From the NCBI GenBank assembly GCA_963814355.1, contig CAWFCZ010000008.1:1-64000 (forward strand): DNA of 64,000 bases, read 5' to 3'. The stretch is from JADGOV01 sp963814355 (lineage in GTDB: Bacteria; Actinomycetota; Actinomycetes; JADGOV01). The notes beneath the pieces were generated by a model. It did no database searches. It saw only the letters and a program-made list of their open reading frames with translations, and was not told where the DNA came from. Made by a program: the position numbers and the translations under genes. Positions 26,993-35,421 of this stretch are shown here, piece by piece; within the stretch, counting starts at the first letter, position 1, and each line of letters opens with the position of its first letter.

Positions 26993-27075
26993 GGCCGCAT
27001 CACGGCCACGACCTGGTCATCTCCACTTGACCTGCTAGGGGCGGCCACGACTGCGGGCAACAAGAGGAGACTACG

Positions 27076-27729
27076 GTGCGCGACAGCTACCACATCGAAC
27101 TCGATGAAATCAGCGGTCTCCTGGTCGAGATGACCCGGATGGTCGCCGGGGCGATGCGGCGCTCCAGCAGCGCCTTGCTCGACGCCGACCTGAGCCTGGC
27201 GGAGAGCGCCATCGAAGGTGACGAAGCCATCGACGCGGTGTACCGGGACATCGAGAAGCGCTCGTTCGAGCTGCTCGCCCGCCAGCAGCCGGTGGCCAGC
27301 GACCTGCGCACGATCGTCACCAGCCTGCGCATGGTGGCCGACCTGGAGCGCTCCGGCGACCTGGCCCTGCACCTGGCGAAGCTGGCCCGGCGCCGGTACC
27401 CGGACTGCGCGATCCCGGCCGAGCTGCGGGACACGATCCTGGAGATGTCGCAGGTGGCGGAGCGGATCACCGTCAAGGCGGGCACCGTGATCGCCAACCG
27501 GGACATCGAGCAGGCCGAAGAGATGGAAGACGACGACGACGTGATGGACGAGCTGCACCGGCGGCTGTTCACCGTCATGCTCGATGACAAGTGGCCGCAC
27601 GGCGTGGAGACGACCATCGACATCGCGCTCGCCGGCCGGTACTACGAGCGCTTCGCCGACCACGCCGTCTCGGTGGCCCGGCGGGTGGTCTACCTGGTGA
27701 CCGGCGAGCTAGTGGGCGACCGTTCCTGA
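27076..27729 (+). CDS. phoU: Phosphate signalling protein PhoU
   Basis: Two three-helix-bundle repeats, 217 residues; PhoU restrains the SenX3-RegX3 system and modulates Pst when phosphate is sufficient. Repeat 1 has LAESAIEGDEAIDAVYRDIE and SFELLARQQPVASDLRTIVT with the metal-binding acidic pattern. Repeat 2 has RDIEQAEEMEDDDDVMDELH and IDIALAGRYYERFADHAVSV. GTG 27076 has GAGGAG a few bases upstream. It starts the phoU-ppk-CHAD operon, with ppk eight bases downstream. Confidence 0.92.
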   Translation: MRDSYHIELDEISGLLVEMTRMVAGAMRRSSSALLDADLSLAESAIEGDEAIDAVYRDIEKRSFELLARQQPVASDLRTIVTSLRMVADLERSGDLALHLAKLARRRYPDCAIPAELRDTILEMSQVAERITVKAGTVIANRDIEQAEEMEDDDDVMDELHRRLFTVMLDDKWPHGVETTIDIALAGRYYERFADHAVSVARRVVYLVTGELVGDRS

Positions 27730-27736
27730 CCCGGCC

Positions 27737-29791
27737 ATGAGCCTGCCAGCCGACCGCTTCGGCGATCGGGAGCTGTCCTGGCTGGCATTCAACGCTCGAG
27801 TACTCGAACTCGCGGCGCGGGACGCCCTGCCGCTGCTGGAACGGGTCCGATTCCTCACCATCTTCAGCCGCAACCTCGACGCGTTCTTCACCATCCGGGT
27901 CGCCGGGCTCACCCGCCGGATCGCCACCGGCCTCGCAGTGACCAGCGCGAGTGGCCTGGAACCCGCGGAGCAGCTCGCCCGGATCTCCGCGGCGGCCCAC
28001 GAGCTGGCCCCGCGGCAGGCTCGGGTCTTCCTCGACGACGTCCTGCCGGCGCTGCGGGCCAACGGCATCGACCTGCTGTCCTGGGACCGGCTGACCTCGG
28101 AGGAGCAGGCCGCGCTGGACAAGGTTTTCGAGGCGAGCATCATGCCGGTGCTGAGCCCCCTCGCCGTCGACCCGGCGCATCCTTTCCCCTACATCTCCGG
28201 CCTGTCGCTCAATTTGGCCGTGCTGCTGCGCCACCCTGAGACCGGCACGGAACACTTCGCCCGGGTCAAGATGCCGCCGACGATCGACCGTTTCCTCGCC
28301 GTGGGGGACGGGCGCTTCGTCCCCCTCGAGGATGTGGTCACCGCCCACCTCGAGGCGCTCTTCCCCGGCATGGAGGTGCTCCGAGCGGACTGTTTCCGGG
28401 TCACCCGCACCAGCGACCTGTCGGTCGAGGACGAGGACGAGAACCTGTTGCAGGCGGTGGAACGGGAGTTGCTCAGCCGCCGGTTCGGGCTGCCGGTACG
28501 CCTGGAAGTCAACGAGACGATGGACCCCCGGCTGCTCGAACTGCTCGTCCGCGAGCTGCGGATCGAGCCGTCTGCCGTCTACCAGGTCCCGGGCCCGCTG
28601 GCGTTGGGCGGGTTGGCCGGGCTGGCCGCGATGGACCGGGAGGATCTGAGGTATCCGCCGTTCGTGCCGAGCACCCACCCCAGCCTGGCCTCGGTGAAGG
28701 GCGGCACGCCGAGCGACTTCTTCGCCAGGCTGCGGGCCGGCGACGTGCTGCTGCACCACCCGTACGACTCCTTCGCCACCAGCGTGCAGGCGTTCGTGGA
28801 GCACGCCGCCGCCGACCCGAAGGTGGCGGCCATCAAGATGACGCTCTACCGCACCGGCGGCACCTCCCCCGTCGTCGACGCGCTGATCGACGCCGCCGAG
28901 GCCGGCAAGCAGGTGTTGGTCCTCATCGAGCTGCAGGCGCGCTTCGCCGAGCAGGCCAACATCCGGTGGGCGCGTGCCCTGGAGGACGCCGGATGCCACG
29001 TGGTCTACGGGATGCTCGGGCTCAAGACGCACGCCAAGCTGTGCCTGGTGATCCGGCAGGAGAGCGAGGGGCTGGTCAGGTACGCCCACCTCGGGACTGG
29101 CAACTACCACCCGAGGACGGCCCGGTCGTATGAGGACCTGGGGCTGCTCACCGCCGATCCGGCGATCGGCGCCGACCTGAGCCACCTGTTCAACCGGCTC
29201 TCCGGGTACTCGCTGCACCAGCGCTACACCCGGCTGCTGGTCGCCCCGGACGGGCTGCGCCGCGGCCTCCTCGAGCGCGTCGAGCGGGTGGCGGACGCGG
29301 CCCGCGCCGGCCGGCCGGCGCGGATCCAGATCAAGGTCGCCAGCCTGGTCGACGAGGAGGTGATCGACGCGCTGTACGAGGCGTCCCGGGCCGGCGCGCC
29401 GATCGACCTGCTGGTTCGGGGCATGTGCGCGCTGCGCCCGGGCGTGCCGGGGCTGTCGGAGACGATCCGGGTGCGGTCGATCCTCGGCCGCTTCCTGGAG
29501 CACTCCCGGGTCTTCCGTTTCGTCCACGGCGACGGTCCGGACGAGCAGGAGGTGCTGATCGGCAGCGCGGACGTCATGCACCGCAACCTGGACCGCCGGG
29601 TGGAGGTCCTGGTCCGGATCGGCGACCCGGCCGCTCGCCGCGAGCTGGCGGAAATCCTGGATCTCGCCATGGCGGACGACGTCGCCGGCTGGGACCTGGC
29701 GGCCGACGACAGCTGGTCGGCCACCCCCGGGCGGGACTACCAGATGCTGCTGCTGGACCGCAAGAAGGGACGGGAAGCGGATCATGGCTGA
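27737..29791 (+). CDS. ppk: Polyphosphate kinase 1
   Basis: Reversible ATP-polyphosphate phosphotransferase of 684 residues. The N-domain begins RFGDRELSWLAFNARVLELA and FLTIFSRNLDAFFTIRVAGL, followed by the helical head domain and two phospholipase-D-like catalytic domains. Signature regions are KMTLYRTGGTSPVVDALIDA, FAEQANIRWARALEDAGCHV, the autophosphorylated His in GLKTHAKLCLVI and HLGTGNYHPRTARSYEDLGL, then RVRSILGRFLEHSRVFRF and LIGSADVMHRNLDRRVEVLV. Length and motifs are complete. The next gene overlaps its end by 8 bp. Confidence 0.95.
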   Translation: MSLPADRFGDRELSWLAFNARVLELAARDALPLLERVRFLTIFSRNLDAFFTIRVAGLTRRIATGLAVTSASGLEPAEQLARISAAAHELAPRQARVFLDDVLPALRANGIDLLSWDRLTSEEQAALDKVFEASIMPVLSPLAVDPAHPFPYISGLSLNLAVLLRHPETGTEHFARVKMPPTIDRFLAVGDGRFVPLEDVVTAHLEALFPGMEVLRADCFRVTRTSDLSVEDEDENLLQAVERELLSRRFGLPVRLEVNETMDPRLLELLVRELRIEPSAVYQVPGPLALGGLAGLAAMDREDLRYPPFVPSTHPSLASVKGGTPSDFFARLRAGDVLLHHPYDSFATSVQAFVEHAAADPKVAAIKMTLYRTGGTSPVVDALIDAAEAGKQVLVLIELQARFAEQANIRWARALEDAGCHVVYGMLGLKTHAKLCLVIRQESEGLVRYAHLGTGNYHPRTARSYEDLGLLTADPAIGADLSHLFNRLSGYSLHQRYTRLLVAPDGLRRGLLERVERVADAARAGRPARIQIKVASLVDEEVIDALYEASRAGAPIDLLVRGMCALRPGVPGLSETIRVRSILGRFLEHSRVFRFVHGDGPDEQEVLIGSADVMHRNLDRRVEVLVRIGDPAARRELAEILDLAMADDVAGWDLAADDSWSATPGRDYQMLLLDRKKGREADHG

Positions 29792-31307
29792 GCGACCGAG
29801 CCGGCTGGACACCGTACGGGAGACCGAACTCAAGCTGACCGTGCCGACCGGCGCCGACCTGGCGAGCCTGCTGTCCACCGGCGGGGCGGTGGCTGCCATC
29901 ACCGAGCCGCGAACGGTGCGGCTGTGGAGTACCTACTACGACACCGCGGACCTGCGACTGGCCCGGGAAGGCATCACGCTGCGCGAGCGGGTCGGCGACG
30001 ACGAAGGCTGGCACCTCAAGGTGCCGGCCGGGGCCGACGGACGGCACGAGATCCGCGCCGAGCTGGGCGGCTCGATGCCGCCGGCGGCGCTGCTCGACCT
30101 GGTGGCCGTCTACACCCGCACGGAGCCGGTCGCGCCGGTGGCCACCTTGGAGACCACCCGGGTGACCCGGGGACTGGTCGGCTCCCGTGGCGAACCGCTC
30201 GGTGTGGTCACCGACGACGAGGTCCGCGTGCTCGAAAAGGACCGCGAGCTGTCCCGGTTCCGGGAGATCGAGGTGGAGGCCGCGCCGGAGGTCGCCGACC
30301 CCGGCCCGCTGCTTGCCGAGGTCACCGCCCGGCTGACCGCGGCCGGGGCCACCCTGGGCGAGCAGCAGTCCAAGGCGGTACGGGCGCTCGGGCCGGCGGC
30401 GCAACAGCCGCCGACCCCGCCGCCGGCCGAGCCGGCGAGCCCCGGCGACCCGGCGGCCGCCGCGATCACGGCGCACCTGCGGACCCAGGCCCGGGCGGTG
30501 ATGCGCCACGACCTCGGAGTCCGCCGCAACCTGCCGGACGCGGTGCACCAGATGCGGGTGGCGGCGCGGCGGTTCCGCAGCACGCTGCGTACCTTCCGCC
30601 CGCTCCTCGACCGCGAGGACGAGATGGTGGCCCTGTCCGACGAGCTGGCCTGGGCGGCCGACGTGCTCGGGGAGGTGCGCGACCGGGAGGTGCTGCTCGC
30701 CCGGCTGGAGCGCCACATCGCCTCGCTCGCCCTGCCGAGTGCGGAACGGGCCGCGCTGGACGACTACGTGGCGGACCGGTTGAACGCCGAGATGGAGTCG
30801 GCCCGGACCGAGGTGCTGGCGATGCTGGCCGGCGAGCGGTACCGGCGGCTGATGGATCACGTGATCGAGGTGGCCACCACGCCGCCGCTGTCCCCGGCGG
30901 CCGACCCGCCGGCGGAGCAGGTACTCCCGGGGCTGGTGGAGACCGCGGCCACCGCGCTGCGCAAGCGGGCCGGCCGGCTCGCCGCCGACTCGGCCGACAC
31001 CGCGTACCACCGGGCGCGGATCGCGGCCAAGCGGGCCCGGTACGCCGGGGAGTTGGTCGCCCCGGTGCTCGGGCCGCCGGCGAAGCGCTACGCCGAGGCG
31101 GCCGAAGCGGTCCAAGAGGTGCTGGGGGAGCATCAGGACGCCGCGGTGGCCGCCGAGACGGTACACCGGCTGGCCGCCGGCGCGCCGCCTTCGATCGCCT
31201 TCGGGCTCGGCCTGCTCGCCGGATACGAGCGGGCGGCCGCGGCGGCCGCCCGGGACGCCTTCGCGCCGGTGTGGCAGCGGGTCGGCCGGGCCTCCTTCGA
31301 GGGGTGA
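29784..31307 (+). CDS. CYTH-CHAD domain protein (polyphosphate-binding)
   Basis: 507-residue fusion of a CYTH domain (triphosphate tunnel, ExExK motif in ETELKLTV near residue 12) and a C-terminal CHAD domain (from about residue 225), a histidine-rich helical fold that binds polyphosphate. HQMRVAARRFRSTLRTFRPL and YHRARIAAKRARYAGELVAP are the two CHAD His/Arg helices. A Pro-rich linker (QQPPTPPPAEPA) joins the domains. It overlaps the ppk stop, so it is probably co-translated with Ppk and may be a polyphosphate- or inorganic-triphosphate-processing partner. Enzyme activity is not certain. Confidence 0.88.
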   Translation: MAERPSRLDTVRETELKLTVPTGADLASLLSTGGAVAAITEPRTVRLWSTYYDTADLRLAREGITLRERVGDDEGWHLKVPAGADGRHEIRAELGGSMPPAALLDLVAVYTRTEPVAPVATLETTRVTRGLVGSRGEPLGVVTDDEVRVLEKDRELSRFREIEVEAAPEVADPGPLLAEVTARLTAAGATLGEQQSKAVRALGPAAQQPPTPPPAEPASPGDPAAAAITAHLRTQARAVMRHDLGVRRNLPDAVHQMRVAARRFRSTLRTFRPLLDREDEMVALSDELAWAADVLGEVRDREVLLARLERHIASLALPSAERAALDDYVADRLNAEMESARTEVLAMLAGERYRRLMDHVIEVATTPPLSPAADPPAEQVLPGLVETAATALRKRAGRLAADSADTAYHRARIAAKRARYAGELVAPVLGPPAKRYAEAAEAVQEVLGEHQDAAVAAETVHRLAAGAPPSIAFGLGLLAGYERAAAAAARDAFAPVWQRVGRASFEG

Positions 31308-31384
31308 GTCGAGCGTCGGTGTGATCGGACTTTGGGGTTTGGTGTGATGTGAGCCACATGCCGGTCGCCGAGCCGTAAGCCAGG

Positions 31385-31428
31385 GTTCACCCCCCGTTCA
31401 GAAAGCCTGCGCTGGGCGGTCACTTTCG
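31385..31428 (+). promoter_or_regulatory. PHO box array upstream of pstS
   Basis: GTTCACCCCCC (31385-31395) is followed immediately by GTTCAGAAAGC (31396-31406), two 11-bp direct repeats matching the actinobacterial PHO box. A degenerate unit (31407-31417) and GGTCACTTTCG (31418-31428) continue the same 11-bp register. The array lies 19-62 bp before the pstS start, where RegX3/PhoP would be expected to bind and activate pstSCAB under low phosphate. Confidence 0.8.
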
Positions 31429-31446
31429 GTGCTTAGCGTGCCTCTC

Positions 31447-32541
31447 ATGACCCTTATGCGAACCGGGGCGCTCGCCGGCTTGGCCGCCGCGAGCCTGCTC
31501 ACCCTCTCTGCCTGCGGCAGCGACAACACCTCGAACAAGACGGCCACCGGCGGCGGGAGCAGCGGCCCGAACGTGGACTGCGCGTCGGGTGCGCTCTCCG
31601 GCGCCGGCTCGACCTTTCAGCAGAACATCGAGCAGAAGTGGATCGCGACCTACGGCGCCGCGTGCTCCGGGGCGCAGATCAACTACCAGGGCACCGGCTC
31701 CGGCGCCGGCATTCAGGGCTTCGGCGCCGGCACCATCGACTTCGCCGGCTCGGACGCGGTGATGAAGCCGGACGAGCAGGCCAAGGCCGACGCCCGGTGC
31801 GGCGGCAAGGCCATCCACATTCCGATCACGGCCGGTGGGGTGGCCGTGATGTACAACCTGTCCGGCGTGAAGGACCTCAACCTGTCCGCGCAGACCCTCG
31901 CCGGCATCTTCCAGGGCACCATCAAGAAGTGGAACGACCCGGCCGTCGCGGCCGACAATCCCGGCGTCACGCTGCCGAGTACCCCGATCACGGCCTACCA
32001 CCGCTCCGACGGGTCCGGCACCACCAAGGTGTTCTCCGGGTTCCTCAAGGACAACGCCCCGTCGTGGAAGCTCGGCTCGGACAAGTCGCTGAACTGGACC
32101 GGCGGCCAGGCGGCGAAGGGATCGGACGGCGTCACCGCGGGGGTCAAGCAGACCGACGGCGCAGTGACCTACACCGAGGTGTCCTTCGCCCAGGCAAGTG
32201 GCCTGCCGACCGCCAAGGTAAAGGGCGCCGGCGCGGACTTCGTCGCCATCGACGCCTCGACGGTCAGCGACATGCTCGCCGGCGGGTTCTCCCAGTCCGG
32301 CTCCGGAAACGACCTGTCCGGGAAGCTGGACTTCAAGGTCACCACGGGATACCCGATCTCGACGGTGTCCTACGTCATCGTCTGCCAGAAGGCCAAGGAC
32401 GCCGCCAAGGGCAAGCTGCTGAAGAGCTATCTCAGCTACGCCGTCGGCGACGGTCAGCAGGCCGCCGATTCGCTAGGCTTCGCGCCGTTGCCCGCCACCC
32501 TCGACGACAAGGCCAAGGCTTCGGTCAAGAGCCTGTCCTAG
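31447..32541 (+). CDS. pstS: Phosphate-binding lipoprotein PstS
   Basis: Extracytoplasmic phosphate receptor of the Pst ABC transporter, 364 residues. The N-terminal lipoprotein signal ends in the lipobox LLTLSAC, so the mature protein is anchored at Cys23. Binding-site blocks are LSGAGSTFQQNIEQKWIATY, INYQGTGSGAGIQGFGAGTI, DFAGSDAVM and YHRSDGSGTTKVFSGFL. ATG 31447 follows the PHO box array; ATG 31456 is an alternative. First gene of pstSCAB. Confidence 0.95.
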   Translation: MTLMRTGALAGLAAASLLTLSACGSDNTSNKTATGGGSSGPNVDCASGALSGAGSTFQQNIEQKWIATYGAACSGAQINYQGTGSGAGIQGFGAGTIDFAGSDAVMKPDEQAKADARCGGKAIHIPITAGGVAVMYNLSGVKDLNLSAQTLAGIFQGTIKKWNDPAVAADNPGVTLPSTPITAYHRSDGSGTTKVFSGFLKDNAPSWKLGSDKSLNWTGGQAAKGSDGVTAGVKQTDGAVTYTEVSFAQASGLPTAKVKGAGADFVAIDASTVSDMLAGGFSQSGSGNDLSGKLDFKVTTGYPISTVSYVIVCQKAKDAAKGKLLKSYLSYAVGDGQQAADSLGFAPLPATLDDKAKASVKSLS

Positions 32542-32568
32542 CAGCCCCTATCAGCCCCGAGGGAGCCA

Positions 32569-33570
32569 GTGACCGTGTCCACCGTGAGCGAGGCGCCCGA
32601 CGGTCGCCGCGAGCGGATGCCCAGCGCCCTGATCGGCCAGCGCCGCCGGGGTGACGGCATTTTCCGGGGCGTCACGTTGGGCGCCGGCATCCTGGTGCTG
32701 GGCATCCTGGTCGCCATCGCCGCCTTTCTGATCTACCGGGCCATCCCGGCGATCACCTCGGACAAGGGCCACTTCCTCACCACCAAGATCTGGGATCCGG
32801 ACGGCTCCGCGGTCTTCGGCATCGCCGCGCTGGCCTTCGGCACCGTGCTCTCCAGCCTGCTGGCCCTTGTACTCGCCGTACCTGTCGCGCTCGGGGTGGC
32901 CATCTTCATCGTGGAGTACGCCCCCCGCCGGGTGGCCAGCCTGCTCGGCTACCTGGTCGACATGCTGGCGGCCGTACCGTCGGTGGTCTACGGCCTGTGG
33001 GCCGTCTACTTCCTGCTCAAGCGACTGATCCCGGTCCAGGTGTTTCTCGCCGACCATTTCGGGTGGATCCCGCTGTTCGCCGATCCGAACAACCGGGCCG
33101 GGCAGTTCTCCCAATCCGTCTTAGCCGCCGCGATCATTCTGGCGATCATGATTTTGCCGATCGTGGCGGCGATCGCCCGCGAGGTCATCGCCCAGGTCGA
33201 CCCGGCCCAGCGCGAAGGCATGCTCGCTCTCGGCGCAACCCATTGGGAAATGGTCCGGCACGCGGTGATTCCGCCGTCTCGGCCAGGCATCGTCGGCGGC
33301 ATCATGCTGGGTCTGGGCCGGGCGCTGGGTGAGACGATCGCGGTCGCCCTCGTCATCGGCGCCAGCTTCGCCGTCTCCCCGCACCTGCTCTCCCCGGGCA
33401 ACTCGATCGCGGCGAACATCGCGGTGAAGTTCGGTGAGGCCGGCTCGCTCGGCCGGTCCGCGCTGATCGCCAGCGGCCTGGTGCTCTTCGGCATCACGCT
33501 GGTGGTCAACCTGGCCGCTCGGGCGATCATCTACCGGGCCGGCGCGGTCGAGCGGAGCGCGGCGGTATGA
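32569..33570 (+). CDS. pstC: Phosphate ABC transporter permease PstC
   Basis: Inner-membrane permease of 333 residues. The N-terminal cytoplasmic tail is followed by about six membrane segments (e.g. GAGILVLGILVAIAAFLIYR), and the coupling EAA-type loop reads VDPAQREGMLALGATHWEMV. The PstC-type block SVVYGLWAVYFLL and the loop ALGETIAVALVIGASFAVSP are typical. GTG 32569 follows GGGAG. The last codons overlap pstA by 4 bp (ATGA), indicating coupled translation. Confidence 0.93.
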   Translation: MTVSTVSEAPDGRRERMPSALIGQRRRGDGIFRGVTLGAGILVLGILVAIAAFLIYRAIPAITSDKGHFLTTKIWDPDGSAVFGIAALAFGTVLSSLLALVLAVPVALGVAIFIVEYAPRRVASLLGYLVDMLAAVPSVVYGLWAVYFLLKRLIPVQVFLADHFGWIPLFADPNNRAGQFSQSVLAAAIILAIMILPIVAAIAREVIAQVDPAQREGMLALGATHWEMVRHAVIPPSRPGIVGGIMLGLGRALGETIAVALVIGASFAVSPHLLSPGNSIAANIAVKFGEAGSLGRSALIASGLVLFGITLVVNLAARAIIYRAGAVERSAAV

Positions 33571-34622
33571 CCGTGACCCTGGCCCCCTCCGACGCCTCCG
33601 ACACGCTCCGCGGCCGCCCCTTCCCGGCTCGGGTCATGCTCGCCGTCGGCGCCGCGGCGCTGGTGCTCACCGCCGTCGTGTTCCTGCTGACGCCGCTCGG
33701 TGGGCGGGCCGAGTTCGTGCTGCTCGGCGCGGCAGCCGTGATCGCCGCCGTGGTCGCGGCGAGCTGGCGGATCGAAGGCCGGCGAAAGGCGGTCAACCGG
33801 CTGGTGACCATCGGCACGTACACCTCGATGCTGATCGCGCTTATTCCGCTAGCAGCGGTCCTCGGCTATACGGTCACCCGCGGGATGAAGCGGCTGTCCC
33901 CGGCGTTCCTCAGCCACTCGATGGCCAACCTCGGGCCGCTGGATCCGGGCGGCGGCGTCTACCACGCGATCATCGGGACGTTGGAGCAGGTCGGGTTGGC
34001 CACCATCGTCGCGGTACCGCTCGGTCTGCTGGTCGCCATCTACATCACCGAGTACGGCCGTGGGCGCCTGGCCACCGCGATCCGGTTCTTCATCGACGTG
34101 ATGACCGGGATTCCCTCCATCGTCGCCGGGCTGTTCGTCTTCTCGTTCTGGGTACTCGGGCTGCACCGCGGCTTCTCCGGCCTGGCGGCGGCGCTGTCCC
34201 TTGCCGTCCTCATGCTGCCGGTGGTGGTGCGCTCCTCAGAGGAGATGATCCGGCTGGTCCCGTCCTCGCTGCGCGAGGCCAGCTACGCTTTGGGGGTGCC
34301 GAAGTGGCGCACGATCCTGTCGGTGGTGCTGCCCACGGCGACCACCGGCATCACCACGGGCGTCATGCTGGCGATCGCCCGGGTGACCGGGGAAACCGCA
34401 CCGCTGCTGCTGACCGCCGGCGGTAACAGCTTCATCCACATCAACCCGTTCTCCGGTATTCAGAGCGCGCTCCCCCTTTTCGTCTTCGACCAGACCGGCC
34501 GCGGCGTGGATGCCGCGGTCGACCGGGCGTGGGCGGCTGCGCTCACGCTCATCCTCATCGTCGTCGCGCTCTATATCGCCGCCCGCATACTCACCCGGCG
34601 CAACACCCTGGCCAGCAGGTAG
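33567..34622 (+). CDS. pstA: Phosphate ABC transporter permease PstA
   Basis: Second permease subunit, 351 residues. Two N-terminal hydrophobic segments (VMLAVGAAALVLTAVVFLLT; FVLLGAAAVIAAVVAASWRI) come before the usual PstA core, which is longer than the E. coli protein. The core carries IGTLEQVGLATIVAVPLGLL, FFIDVMTGIPSIVAGLFVFS, the coupling loop SLREASYALGVPKWRTILSV and MLAIARVTGETAPLLLTAGG. It overlaps pstC by 4 bp and is followed by pstB after 12 bp. Confidence 0.93.
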   Translation: MTVTLAPSDASDTLRGRPFPARVMLAVGAAALVLTAVVFLLTPLGGRAEFVLLGAAAVIAAVVAASWRIEGRRKAVNRLVTIGTYTSMLIALIPLAAVLGYTVTRGMKRLSPAFLSHSMANLGPLDPGGGVYHAIIGTLEQVGLATIVAVPLGLLVAIYITEYGRGRLATAIRFFIDVMTGIPSIVAGLFVFSFWVLGLHRGFSGLAAALSLAVLMLPVVVRSSEEMIRLVPSSLREASYALGVPKWRTILSVVLPTATTGITTGVMLAIARVTGETAPLLLTAGGNSFIHINPFSGIQSALPLFVFDQTGRGVDAAVDRAWAAALTLILIVVALYIAARILTRRNTLASR

Positions 34623-34634
34623 GTCGCAGAACTC

Positions 34635-35411
34635 ATGGCAAAGCGCATCGAGACCATCAATCTGTCGTGCTTCTACGGCAGCCATAAGGCTGTCGAGAAC
34701 GCATCGCTCGTCATCGAACCGAAGAGTGTGACCGCGCTGATCGGCCCCTCCGGATGCGGCAAGTCCACCTACCTGCGGGCGCTGAACCGAATGCACGAGG
34801 TCATCCCCGGCGCCCGGGTGGAAGGCAGCGTGCTGCTCGACGACGTGGACATCTACCGTCCCGACGTCGACCCGGTCGCGGTGCGCCGGACCATCGGCAT
34901 GGTGTTCCAGCGGCCCAACCCGTTCCCGACCATGTCCATCTACGACAACGTCGCGGCCGGGCTCAAGCTGAACGGCGTACGCCGCAAGAGCGAACTCGAC
35001 GACGCGGTGGAGCGCTCGATCAAGGCGGCGAACCTCTGGACCGAGGTGAAGGACCGGCTGAACAAGGCCGGCGCCGGGCTCTCCGGCGGTCAGCAGCAGC
35101 GGCTGTGCATCGCCCGGGCGATCGCCGTCGAGCCGGCCGTCCTGCTCATGGACGAGCCGTGCAGCGCGCTGGACCCGATCTCCACCTTGGCCATCGAGGA
35201 CCTCATCGCGCAGTTGAAGGACAGCTTCACCATCGTCATCGTCACCCACAACATGCAGCAGGCCGCCCGGGTGAGCGACACCACCGCGTTCTTCACCCTG
35301 CGCGGCCCGGGCGAGGCCGGATACCTGGTCGAAGTCGACTCCACCACGCGAATCTTCACGAATCCGAGCGAGCAGCGCACCGAGGACTACATCACCGGCC
35401 GCTTCGGCTGA
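34635..35411 (+). CDS. pstB: Phosphate ABC transporter ATPase PstB
   Basis: ATPase driving phosphate import, 258 residues. Walker A is GPSGCGKST, the Q-loop MVFQRPNPFP, the ABC signature LSGGQQQRLC, Walker B VLLMDEPCSALD and the H-loop IVIVTHNMQQ. The C-terminal YITGRFG is the PstB ending. Complete and last in the pst operon, convergent with the MMPL gene across 10 bp. Confidence 0.96.
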   Translation: MAKRIETINLSCFYGSHKAVENASLVIEPKSVTALIGPSGCGKSTYLRALNRMHEVIPGARVEGSVLLDDVDIYRPDVDPVAVRRTIGMVFQRPNPFPTMSIYDNVAAGLKLNGVRRKSELDDAVERSIKAANLWTEVKDRLNKAGAGLSGGQQQRLCIARAIAVEPAVLLMDEPCSALDPISTLAIEDLIAQLKDSFTIVIVTHNMQQAARVSDTTAFFTLRGPGEAGYLVEVDSTTRIFTNPSEQRTEDYITGRFG

Positions 35412-35421
35412 CCCGCGGGCC

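Noticed and set aside
27575..29902. Very long minus-strand frame opposite ppk (about 775 codons)
   Set aside because: High-GC codon bias leaves antisense frames open; its translation is low-complexity and the plus strand encodes an unmistakable complete Ppk.
29574..31166. Long minus-strand frame opposite the CYTH-CHAD gene
   Set aside because: Arg/Gly-rich shadow translation with no domain; the plus-strand domains are clear.
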